Below, piece after piece: positions 10,795-19,258 of a stretch of 64,000 bases of DNA. The stretch's first letter is position 1, and each line of letters begins with the position of its first letter. The notes beneath the pieces were generated by a model. That model was given only the letters and a program-made list of their open reading frames with translations, was not told where the DNA came from and did not search any database. The stretch spans positions 281,417 to 345,416 of the forward strand of contig CAUYUJ010014562.1 of NCBI GenBank assembly GCA_963575745.1, in the 5' to 3' direction. This DNA is from Prorocentrum cordatum. Its lineage: Eukaryota > Sar > Dinophyceae > Prorocentrales > Prorocentraceae. Both the position numbers and the translations under genes were made by a program.

Positions 10795-11295
10795 TCTCTC
10801 TTCTCTCGCCCGCTCTCCCCCCACCCGAATTCTGGCCCGTTCCACTTCTCCTCTTTCCCACCTTACATGGTCGGCAATGCCACCAGTGTGTCCCCGAGCT
10901 GAGGGGTACGGCTCTTGGAGTAGGTGGCCCCAGGGCCGGAGGGGGTACAGTAAGGGTGCAGCCCGATGGTGGGCTGGGGCGAGTACCACTCCCCAGCCAC
11001 GCCAAAATTAATAGGGATGGGCCTGTGTCCCAGCGTGGGCGGGGGCCAACTCCAATCCCCAGCCGCTCCTGAGGGCGTCAGAGTAGGATTGCACCCCTCT
11101 CCCAGGCAGCCCCCTTACCCCCCTCTCTTCTCTCGCCCGCTACCCCCCCTCCCCAATTCTGGCCCGCTCCACCCCCACCTCTCGCCCATCTTACATGGTA
11201 AGCATTGCCGCCAGCGTGTCCCCGAGCTGACGGTACAGCTCTTGGAGTAGGTGGCCCCAGGGCCGGCCAGATGGGGGTACAGTAAGTTTGGATCC
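10795..11295. repeat. Diverged duplication of an about 165-bp block
   Basis: Blocks at about 10797-10960 and 11124-11290 share TCTTCTCTCGCCCGCT, AATTCTGGCCCG, CTTACATGGT and GTGTCCCCGAGCTGA. Both end with TCTTGGAGTAGGTGGCCCCA. They are separated by about 165 bases of other sequence. Confidence 0.75.
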
Positions 11296-11409
11296 ATTCC
11301 CCAGTCACACCAGAGGGGTAGAGCAAGGCATGGTTATTTTTTGATGCTGGTTGCACAGAGTATGGTAAAGATGCTTAACGCTCTAGGCATCTTAATTGTC
11401 TCCCTGGCT

Positions 11410-11860
11410 GTATAGGCTGGCGCCTTTCGCACTGGAGCTCTGCCAGGACTGTGGGCTACGGCTATGCTTCGCATACCCATCTAGCCTGCGGTCCGTTGTT
11501 TCGGATGGTCCGACTCAACCAACGAGGCTGGAGTTTTGGCAGAAAGCCGCATTAGGCAGGAAAGTCCGCCTTGGAACTCTGCCAGGACTGTGGGTTACGG
11601 CTAATGCTACGCATACCCATCTAGCCTGCGGTCCGCTGTTTCGGCTGGCCCGACTCAACAAATAAGGCTGGAGTTCTGGCGGCAAGCAGCACCTGGTAGG
11701 TAAGACTAGCGCCGTCCGCACTGGAACTCTCCTAGGACTGTGGGCTACGGCTATGCTGCGCATACCCATCTAGCCTGTGGTCCGTTGTTTCGGCTTGCCC
11801 GACTCAACACATAAGCCATGAGTTCTGGTAGCACGCCGCACTAGGTAGGCAAGATATTGG
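11410..11860. repeat. Tandem repeat, 140-150-bp unit, 3 copies
   Basis: AGGACTGTGGG starts at 11444, 11584 and 11734. Each is followed by a short hairpin-forming stretch (GGCTATGC and GCATACCC), then ATCTAGCCTG-GGTCCG-TGTTTCGG and CCGACTCAACA. No RNA-gene fold beyond the small hairpin was recognised. Confidence 0.8.
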
Positions 11861-11906
11861 GAACTCTGTTCTTGCGCCATTCTGGAGCCTTCCCAACGGG
11901 GCCCCC

Positions 11907-11944
11907 ACGGGTGCTACAACGGACCCCCTCCTTGTAGCACCCGT
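11907..11944. repeat. 13-bp-arm hairpin, copy 1 of 7
   Basis: ACGGGTGCTACAA and its exact complement TTGTAGCACCCGT are separated by 12 bases. CGGGTGCCCTTTATGAGCTC follows. The same module recurs at 12086, 13286, 13467, 14216, 15417 and 15598. Confidence 0.9.
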
Positions 11945-12085
11945 CGGGTGCCCTTTATGAGCTCTTCCGCGGCCCCTGTTGGCTTGTGCCTGAGCACTTG
12001 GGGGGTCTCTTGGGGCTCTCTTGGCAGCTGTGGGGCGCCCTGGGGCCCTCTTGCGCGATTCTGGAGCCTTCCCAACGAGGCCCCC

Positions 12086-12123
12086 ACGGGTGCTACAACG
12101 CACCCCCCTTTTGTAGCACCCGT
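12086..12123. repeat. 13-bp-arm hairpin, copy 2 of 7
   Basis: Perfect arms ACGGGTGCTACAA/TTGTAGCACCCGT with loop CGCACCCCCCTT. Confidence 0.9.
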
Positions 12124-13285
12124 CGGGTGCCCTTTCTATGAGCTCTTCTGCGGCCCCTGTTGCTTGACGCGCTCGCGCCTGACACCTCGCAAGGCAGCCT
12201 CCCGCAGTCCAGCTTGCCGTGCTCCCTGATGTCCTGGGCGGCGGGAAGGGAGGCGGCCGCCTCCGGCGCGGCCTGGCGGGGGGCCAGGCGCCCGCGCTCA
12301 CCACCTCCTCGCTGGTCGCAGGGCCACGGGGGTTGGCGAGGGAGGGTCCCCCTACAGGGCAGGCTCGTCCCTCAACCACGGGGCGGGGTCTTTCGGCATA
12401 CCCGGCCCGGCCTGTCAACACTAGGGGGGCCCATTTAGGCTGGGTCCAGATTGCTAAGGCGGCTACTGCGACCGCCGCAGCTTAGGTGCCTCAAGCTTTC
12501 TTGTGTTAGTCCGGTTACACCGCCTTCACTTGCCGACGCCCGATGTCGGCATACGGCGCCCCAGAGGAGGAAAACAGCCCAACCAAGGTCGCCTTTATGC
12601 GGGGGGGGGTGCGCCCTACCTCAGGTGTGTAGGGCAACGCACCGCACAGTAATCCAACTCCCAGGCGCTGGGCCACTGGGTGCCTGTTCGGGGGGGGGGC
12701 TAGGCTTAGGTGTTCTGTTTCGGTCCTCCGTAATTGGCTGGGGGATTGAAGACGACGAAGGGCAGCAACAGCAACAGCAGCGGAGGATGGGAAGAGGGAA
12801 CATGGCGAGGGAAGGCCGGACGGCGAGCGTCGGGAGAGCCCGCGCTGCCCCCGTCCTGTTTTCCGTGGTCTCTCGCACGCAGCGCTGGCTCCCCCGCCAG
12901 ACCGCTGTCGGCGCGCCCGGAGGCGACCGGGGGCCGCCTGCGCCGTCCGGCGGGGCGGCGGCGGCGGGGCAGCGGTGGCGGGGCCCAGCGCGCACCTCCA
13001 GCAGGGGCAAGCTGGCGGGGGCTGGCGCGAGCCTCCTCCCGCGGCGCTGGGCGGCCGGGGCTGCGCCGGGCTGGCTCCGCTGCTTCAGCGCGTTGGGCGC
13101 CGAACCCAGCCGGGGGGGGGGCCCAATGACGCCCCGGGGGAACCCGTCCTTCAGAACTGTGTAGCAGCATGCGGCCTCCCAAGGGGGGAGATAGTGTTTA
13201 GGGCGGTCTTGGGGCTCTCTCGGTGCTATTTGGGGAGTCTTGGCGCCCTCTTGCGCCATTCTGGAGCCTTCCCAACGGGGCCCCC

Positions 13286-13323
13286 ACGGGTGCTACAACG
13301 GACCCCCTCCTTGTAGCACCCGT
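13286..13323. repeat. 13-bp-arm hairpin, copy 3 of 7
   Basis: Perfect arms with loop CGGACCCCCTCC, the same loop as copies 1 and 6. Confidence 0.9.
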
Positions 13324-13466
13324 CGGGTGCCCTTTATGAGCTCTTCTGCGGCCCCTGTTGGCTTGTGTTTGAGCCGTCTTGGGGTGTCTCTTGGGGCTCT
13401 CTTGGGAGCTGCGGGGCGCCCTGGGGCCCTCTTGCGCGATTCTGGGGCCTTCCCAACGAGGCCCCC

Positions 13467-13504
13467 ACGGGTGCTACAACGCACCCCCCTTTTGTAGCAC
13501 CCGT
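13467..13504. repeat. 13-bp-arm hairpin, copy 4 of 7
   Basis: Perfect arms with the CGCACCCCCCTT-type loop. Confidence 0.9.
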
Positions 13505-14084
13505 CGGGTGCCCTTTATGAGCTCTTCTGAGGCCCCTGTTGCTTGACACGCTCGCGCCTGCCACCTCGCAGGGCAGCCTCCCGCAGTCCAGCTTGCCGTG
13601 CTCCCTGATGTCCTGGGCGGCGGGAAGGGAGGCGGCCGCCTCCGGCGCGGCCTGACGGGGGGCCAGGCGTCCGCGCTCACCACCTCCTCGCTGGTCGCAG
13701 GGCCACGGGGGTTGGCGACGGAGGGTCCCCCGCGGCCCCGCGTCGGCGGCTGGGTGTGGCAGCGGTGCCGCCGATGGCACCGCGGCGTGCGGAGCCCCGG
13801 CTGAGGGGCTGGCCGATCCGATCCGCGATCGATCGCCCCCGCAACCCCCCCTTGACTGCTCCTCCGCCTCCCCCGCCACAGGGCCGGGAGCCCGAGCCGG
13901 CGTTCGATGTGGGGCTGCTAGCCAGGGCGGGTCCTCGTTAGCATCCCCCGCAAACAGGCTGCGAGTTGGGGTCTCCCCAAGCAATGGGCTCCCCCATTGG
14001 CAATCCCAAATGCGGCCAACGGCCCCGAGGGACTGCCCAATGGTGGCCCGCTCGCAGTCCTGGCAGTTTGGTCAGGGATCCTCC

Positions 14085-14190
14085 TGGGCCTCCCAGGATC
14101 GCAGCCCCCCAGGGCGCCGCGCGGTCTCGAGGTGGTTCGCGTGGGACGTACTTCCGCTGGGCCTCCCAGGAGCCCACGAAAGTGGCGATT
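14085..14190 (-). repeat. Single inverted unit of the 101-bp satellite
   Basis: Read on the minus strand this stretch matches the satellite found at 16.5 kb and 26.4-27.8 kb: GGGCTCCTGGGAGGCCCAGC, then CACCTCGAGACC and CCCTGGGGGGCTGCGATC. It sits at the end of the first Q block. The second Q block has a different sequence at the same point. Confidence 0.8.
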
Positions 14191-14215
14191 GTGGAGCCTT
14201 CCCAACGAGGCCCCC

Positions 14216-14253
14216 ACAGGTGCTACAACGCACCCCCCTTTTGTAGCACCCGC
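14216..14253. repeat. Hairpin copy 5 of 7, arms imperfect
   Basis: The left arm is ACAGGTGCTACAA and the right arm TTGTAGCACCCGC, so the outer base pairs are lost while the inner ten pairs remain. Confidence 0.8.
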
Positions 14254-15416
14254 CGGGTGCCCTTTCTATGAGCTCTTCTGAGGCCCGTTTGCTTGACACG
14301 CTCGCGCCTGACACTTCGCAAGGCGGCCTCCCGCAGTCCAGCTTGCCGTGCTCCCTGATGTCCTGGGCGGCGGGAAGGGAGGCGGCCGCCTCCGGCGCGG
14401 GGGCCAGGCGTCCGCGCTCACCGCCTCCTCGCTGGTCGCAGGGCCACCGGGGTTGGCGAGGGTGGGTCCCCCTACAGGGCAGGCTCGTCCCTCAACCACG
14501 GGGTGGGGTCTTTCGGCATACCCGGCCCGGCCTGTCAACACTAGGGGGGCCCATTTAGGCTGGGTCCAGATTGCTACGGCGGCTACTGCGACCGCCGCAG
14601 CTTAGGTGCCTCAAGCTTTCTTGTGTTAGTCCGGTTACACCGCCTTCAATTGCCGACGCCCGATTTCGGCATACGGCGCCCCAGAGGAGGAAAACAACCC
14701 AACCAAGGTCGCCTTTATGCGGGGGGGGGTGCGCCCTACCTCAGGTGTGTAGGGCAACGCACCGCACAGTAATCCTACTCCCAGGCGCTGGGCCACTGGG
14801 TGCCTGTTCGGGCGGGGGGGGGGGGGCTAGGCTTAGGTGTTCTGTTTCGGTCCTCCGTAATTGGCTGGGGGATTGAAGACGACGAGGGGCAGCAACAGCA
14901 ACAGCAGCGGAGGATGGGAAGAGGGAACATGGCGAGGGAAGGCCGGACGGCGAGCGTCGGGAGAGCCCGCGCTGCCCCCGTCCTGTTTTCCGTGGTCTCT
15001 CGCACGCAGCGCTGGCTCCCCCGCCAGACCGCTGTCGGCGCGCCCGGAGGCGACCGGGGGCCGCCTGCGCCGCCCGGCGGGGCGGCGGCGGCGGGGCAGC
15101 GGTGGCGGGGCCCAGCGCGCACCTCCAGCAGGGGCAAGCTGGCGGGGGCTGGCGCGAGCCTCCTCCCGCGGCGCTGGGCGGCCGGGGCTGCGCCGGGCTG
15201 GCTCCGCTGCTTCGGCGCGTTGGGCGCCGAACCCAGCCGGGGGGGGGGCCCAGTGACGCCCCGGGGGAACCCGTCCTTCAGAACTGCGTAGCAGCATGCG
15301 GCCTCCCAAAGGGGGGAGATAGTGCTGTTTAGGGCGGTCTTGGGGCTCTCTTGGTGCTATTTGGGGAGTCTTGGCGCCCTCTTGCGCCATTCTGGAGCCT
15401 TCCCAACGGGGCCCCC

Positions 15417-15454
15417 ACGGGTGCTACAACGGACCCCCTCCTTGTAGCACCCGT
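15417..15454. repeat. 13-bp-arm hairpin, copy 6 of 7
   Basis: Perfect arms; counterpart of copy 3 in the second repeat of the composite unit. Confidence 0.9.
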
Positions 15455-15597
15455 CGGGTGCCCTTTATGAGCTCTTCTGCGGCCCCTGTTGGCTTGTGTT
15501 TGAGCCGTCTTGGGGTGTCTCTTGGGGCTCTCTTGGGAGCTGCGGGGCGCCCTGGGGCCCTCTTGCGCGATTCTGGAGCCTTCCCAACGAGGCCCCC

Positions 15598-15635
15598 ACG
15601 GGTGCTACAACGCACCCCCCTTTTGTAGCACCCGC
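15598..15635. repeat. Hairpin copy 7 of 7, one outer mismatch
   Basis: Left arm ACGGGTGCTACAA, right arm TTGTAGCACCCGC. Confidence 0.85.
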
Positions 15636-16205
15636 CGGGTGCCCTTTATGAGCTCTTCTGAGGCCCGTTTGCTTGACACGCTCGCGCCTGACACCTCGCA
15701 GGGCAGCCTCCCGCAGTCCAGCTTGCCGTGCTCCCTGATGTCCTGGGCGGCGGGAAGGGAGGCGGCCGCCTCCGGCGCGGCCTGGCGGGGGGCCAGGCGC
15801 CCGCGCTCACCACCTCCTCGCTGGTCGCAGGGCCACGAGGGTTGGCGACGGAGGGCCCCCCGCGGCCCCGCGTCGGCGGCTGGGTGCGGCAGCGGTGCCG
15901 CCGATGGCACCGCGGCGTGCGGAGACCCGGCTGAGGGGCTGGCCGATCCGATCCGCGATCGATCGCCCCCGCAACCCCCCTTGACTGCTCCTCCGCCTCC
16001 CCCGCCACAGGGCCGGGAGCCCGAGCCGGCGTTCGATGTGGGGCTGCTAGCCAGGGCGGGTCCTCGTTAGCACCCCCCGCAAACAGGCTGCGAGTTGGGG
16101 TCTCCCCAAGCAATGGGCCCCCCCATTGGCAATCCCAAATGCGGCCAACGGCCCCGAGGGACTGCCCAATGGTGGCCCGCTCGCAGTCCTGGCAGTTTGG
16201 TCAGG

Positions 16206-16508
16206 GATCCCCCTCGGTTTTGGACAACATATGCTGTTGGGCATTGTGCCAATTCTTTCCGTTCCCCTTTCTGGCGTCCGAGTCCTCGCGCCCAGACACG
16301 GGCGCTCCGGGCCGGCGGCCCCGCCGGAACCTCTGCTGCCGGCGAGCGGCGGGCCCCGAGCGGTTGGAGACCGGCTGCCGCCGCAGCGTTTTTCCCAACC
16401 CTCCTATGGTTGGGTACTCGTTTTGAATAGAGCAGTGTGGTCGCCCCGGCCTCCTCCTCCTCCCCTCCTCCTCTCCTGTTTCCTGTCTTCCCCTCTCCTC
16501 TTCTCTCG
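16206..16508. other. Unassigned spacer with dispersed core CGGTTTTGGACAAC
   Basis: It begins with CGGTTTTGGACAACATATG and CTGTTGGGCATTGTGCC, shared with 7206. GC-rich sequence and a short (CTCC) tract follow. No gene recognised. Confidence 0.4.
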
Positions 16509-16821
16509 TGCCGTCGGGCTGCGATCTGCGCAACTGACGCTACTTTCGTGGGCTCCTGGGAGGCCCAGCGGAGGTGGGTCCCACGCGGATCACCTCGAGA
16601 CCTCGCGGTGCCCTGGGGGCTGCGATCTGCGCAACTGTCGCCATTTTCGCGGGCTCCTGGGAGGCCCAGCGGAGGTGGGTTCCATGCGGATCACCTCGAG
16701 ACCTCGCGGTGCCTTGGGGGCTGCGATCTGCGCAACTGTCGCCACTTTCGTGGGCTCCTGGGAGGCCCAGCGGAGGTGGGTCCCACGCGGATCACCTCGA
16801 GACCTCGCGTTGCCCTGGGGG
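16509..16821 (+). repeat. 101-bp satellite, left part (3 units)
   Basis: Units start at about 16517, 16619 and 16720 with CTGCGATCTGCGCAACTG. They continue GTGGGCTCCTGGGAGGCCCA, GCGGAGGTGGGTCCCACGCG and GATCACCTCGAGACCTCGCG. The array is cut in the G-run at 16817-16821 by the copia element and resumes at 26406. Confidence 0.95.
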
Positions 16822-17011
16822 TGTGGAAATATGACCAGTTTGAGCTTAAGCATCTCTTATGTTGCATGCATGCTTACTTGTTACACATTCGTGTGTGCGC
16901 ACGTGTGTGCACATCTGCTGCTGTTTTGGCTCAAGGCGCCTTTCGACACCATGTCTCTCGCGAGAGAAAAGACATCCCTCGTTTTCGCCACTGACCGTCC
17001 TTGACGCGTCA
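16822..17011 (+). repeat. 5' LTR
   Basis: The LTR begins TGTGGAAATATGACC and ends GACGCGTCA (TG...CA). It contains the SL-like motif about 103 bases in, and downstream of it a 17-codon ATG-initiated frame (16951-17004) built around the palindrome TCTCTCGCGAGAGA. Confidence 0.92.
16924..16935 (+). other. Spliced-leader 3'-end-like motif in 5' LTR
   Basis: TTTTGGCTCAAG is preceded by CTGCTG rather than the GTAGCCA of the true leader. Confidence 0.55.
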
Positions 17012-17012
17012 G

Positions 17013-17024
17013 TGGTAGCGGAGC
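17013..17024 (+). promoter_or_regulatory. Primer-binding site, initiator tRNA-Met type
   Basis: TGGTAGCGGAGC lies one base after the LTR. It matches the complement of a eukaryotic initiator-Met tRNA 3' end (TGGTAGCAGAG) at all but one of the first eleven bases. Initiator Met is the usual primer of copia elements. Confidence 0.75.
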
Positions 17025-17062
17025 GGCACGGTTCTCCCCGACCGTCTCCAGTTGCCGCCGCC

Positions 17063-18259
17063 ATGCCGGCGGATCCTCTCAGTGGCGAACGAGATAAGGA
17101 TGTCCCTCCGGCAGGCAGCGGAGAGAAAGACCAAGAGGACCAGAGTGGTGCGCCCCAGGGCGCGACAGGCAGCAGCAGTTTCACAGAAGCGCAGGCGCTC
17201 GAGCTGAGAAGCATCCTGCGTGAGGAGATAGAGGCAGTGATCACCGCCTCGAGCTCCCCGGGCCAAGCGTCGGAAGGTGCGGCTCCTCAGGCCCGTGAAG
17301 GAGCATCTGGGTCCGATCCGTGGGAGGACCTAGGCAGCGACCCGTGGCAGGACGGTCGCAAGCGAGGCACCGGCGAGAATGAGAATGCGCAGTGGGGTGG
17401 CAGAGGCTGGTGGTCAGCCTCAGCCGATGCACAGTGGGATTCGCGGGCCGGCGCGGACTTGAGCCAGGCCAAGTGGTCGGGCAATGGCGGCGGGACCGCC
17501 GACGCCCAGAAGTGGAGCGCCGTGAACTGGCGCAGCAGCAGCGGTGGCCACGAGGACAGCACGGCGTGGCCCTCGTCCTCGTGGTGGGAGAAGCCCGATC
17601 TCGGAGATCCAGATCCCTGGTTGGGTTGGAGCGAGTACCGCCTCTGGCGCCGAGGAGTCCGGCGCTGGCTGGCGGGCACAGGAGTTGCAGTCAGCCGCCG
17701 AGCAGACAGGATCCTGAAAGTGCTAGACATAGAGCTGAGAAAGAAGTTCGAGGACATATCGGACACCACCCTGGTCTCCGAGGCAGGACCGCAGGCGATC
17801 CTAGATCGCCTGGATGTGCTCAGCGGCCAGCGCCAGGACGACGAGATGAGACGCGTGGGCCGTGAGTGCTTGTTCGGGTTCCAGCGCCGCCAGGGGGAGA
17901 CATTGAGCATCTACGCGGCGAGGATGGACCAGGTCTTTGACCGCCTCTCGTCGCAGGGCCTGGACCTGAACTCCAAGTGGCGGCACCTGTTTCTCGAAGA
18001 AGGGGTCGGAGTCGACGACTCGCAGAAGCAGATGCTCAAGATCCTCAGCAAGAGCACGGGAGAGTACCAGGACCTGCTGAAGGCAATCCGGGAGATGGAC
18101 ATGCAGCGTAACGAGAGCTTGACGCACGGCAAGAAGACCTTTGCGGAGTTCGAGCAGAGCTCCCAGCCGACGTTCTACGACGAATTCGTCGACGTTCTTA
18201 AGACGACGGCAGCAGCAGCATCTCGTCCCTGGACTCAGAGCAGGAGCAGACGGTGCTAG
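17063..18259 (+). CDS. Copia gag (N-terminal and capsid part)
   Basis: The ATG at 17063 is the first in a good context (GCCGCCATGC) downstream of the primer-binding site. It opens a 398-codon frame; the same frame is open further upstream only through the LTR. The product is hydrophilic. Residues 1-60 are acidic. A Trp/Ser/Gly-rich stretch follows (about residues 100-180), and then a helical segment (WSEYRLWRRGVRRWL through LLKAIREMDMQRNESL) with the pattern of copia capsids. The frame stops at 18257-18259, but the protein evidently continues one frame over: near 18200 the other frame reads DDGSSSISSLDSEQEQTVLV and then ILAELASERRKSWKEN, typical of the gag C-terminus. Its role would be particle assembly. 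Confidence 0.75.
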   Translation: MPADPLSGERDKDVPPAGSGEKDQEDQSGAPQGATGSSSFTEAQALELRSILREEIEAVITASSSPGQASEGAAPQAREGASGSDPWEDLGSDPWQDGRKRGTGENENAQWGGRGWWSASADAQWDSRAGADLSQAKWSGNGGGTADAQKWSAVNWRSSSGGHEDSTAWPSSSWWEKPDLGDPDPWLGWSEYRLWRRGVRRWLAGTGVAVSRRADRILKVLDIELRKKFEDISDTTLVSEAGPQAILDRLDVLSGQRQDDEMRRVGRECLFGFQRRQGETLSIYAARMDQVFDRLSSQGLDLNSKWRHLFLEEGVGVDDSQKQMLKILSKSTGEYQDLLKAIREMDMQRNESLTHGKKTFAEFEQSSQPTFYDEFVDVLKTTAAAASRPWTQSRSRRC

Positions 18260-18490
18260 TGACGACCGATCAGGCCGACATCTCAGAGCTAGAGGTTCCG
18301 ACCATTTTGGCAGAGCTGGCTTCTGAGAGACGCAAGTCGTGGAAAGAGAACAAAGACTACAAGAGGCGGCTGAAAGTGGACAGGAAGTATTTTTTCCACG
18401 ACGCCCCCGGCACTGGGAGGTGCTCGACCCCCTCGCCACCGTGGTCAGGACGGTCAGAGACGTCCTCGGGAGGAGAAGCTTTCGCCTCAA
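18200..18490 (+). pseudogene. Gag C-terminal segment, frame-shifted
   Basis: In the frame one base off from gag, codons read SSISSLDSEQEQ, ISELEVPTILAELASERRK and KRRLKVDRKYFFHD. This basic helical region precedes the zinc knuckle in dinoflagellate copia gag proteins. Two frame changes bracket it, one near 18200 and one between about 18410 and 18490. Confidence 0.5.
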
Positions 18491-18493
18491 CAG

Positions 18494-19258
18494 TTGATGA
18501 AAGTAACGAAATGCCACAAGTGCCATCAGAAAGGTCACTGGGCGAGGGAATGCACGAATTCATTAGCAGCAGGTTCAGGCATAGCAGCACCGCCGAGACC
18601 AGCGACAGCTTCGAAGGCAGGCTTCTTCGTACTGACGAACGACGGCACCGCCTCGTTTGGTCTAGTGCTGATGACGGCGCCCGGGCAGGATCCGCTGAGA
18701 GCGCTGATCGAGAAGGCACGGTCGTCAGTCGTTCTCGCCTCTTCGACTCCTGAGCCATCCCCGCTCGTTTTTCTGACCACTCCCGGGGGAGAGATGATAG
18801 TATATACCGCAGCCGGTCAGGGCCTCATAGGCCCGGCGTCCCTTTCGAAGCTAGACGAACGGCTTGCGTCCCTCGGTTTTCGGATTCCCAGGGTGCCCAG
18901 TGCCAACCGGCACGCCCAGGGAGTCGGTGGTCGCACTAATGTTTCGACCGGCCTTCTCGTCCCGACGGGGATAGAGGGCCGCCGCGGTGCGATGCAGCTC
19001 GATTTGATCAGCGAGGAGGTTCCAGCCTTGATGCCAATCGGCATGCAGGAGGCTCTTGGAGCCGTCATAGATCCTCCTGAAGAGAAGGTTACGTCTAAGA
19101 GTTTGGACACAACGACGCCTTTGAAGTCGCTTTCGTCCGGGCATCGGACGATCAGGATCGACAAGCTCGGCGCGCCCGACGATTTTCATGTTCCAGAGTT
19201 GGTGTCGAGCAAGTTTGGTGTTTCGAAGCAGGACTTCGTGCGGCAGCCTGGGCCGTAG
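18494..19258 (+). pseudogene. CCHC zinc knuckle and inactive-looking aspartic protease
   Basis: Residues 7-20 form a perfect CX2CX4HX4C knuckle (CHKCHQKGHWAREC), the nucleic-acid-binding end of gag. About 110 residues later comes the retropepsin-like region. The active-site stretch reads MIVYTAAGQGLIGP where related elements have a D-T/S-G triad, so the catalytic Asp is Tyr (TAT for GAT) and Gly is Ala. The later GLLVPTGIEGRRGAMQLDL and VPALMPIGM stretches still look like the protease C-terminal half. The frame matches that of gag but is separated from it by stops at 18257-18262. The protease should be inactive as written. Confidence 0.65.

Larger units (their letters stand above)
11880..16205. 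repeat. Composite segmental duplication, period about 2.13 kb
   Basis: One block (X, about 190 bp, GACACGCTCGCGCCTG to GGTTGGCGA) occurs at about 12162, 13530, 14290 and 15668. It has two alternative continuations. P (CTACAGGGCAGGCTCG...) follows the first and third copies; Q (CGCGGCCCCGCGTCGG...) follows the second and fourth. The array therefore reads X-P-X-Q twice, with hairpins between blocks. The P copies (12350-13260 and 14473-15395) are nearly identical. Matching open frames at 12734-13129 and 14861-15256 follow from this copying. Their composition (Arg/Ala/Gly/Pro) gives no reason to call them genes. Confidence 0.85.

Noticed and set aside
11440-11860. Repeated small hairpin (GGCTATGC...GCATACCC) considered as tRNA-like genes
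   Set aside because: No cloverleaf, no A/B box pair and no CCA-proximal acceptor pairing could be found.
12734-15291. Matching Arg/Ala/Gly/Pro-rich open frames in both halves of the duplication
   Set aside because: Their similarity is explained by recent DNA duplication. Several overlapping phases are equally open in this GC-rich DNA.
16951-17004. 17-codon ATG frame in the copia LTR as a functional upstream ORF
   Set aside because: Present in both LTRs only because they are copies; nothing in the sequence shows translation. Kept as a note in the LTR entry.
17287-18538. Minus-strand open frames across the gag region
   Set aside because: Shadows of the gag frame in GC-rich DNA; no independent motif.
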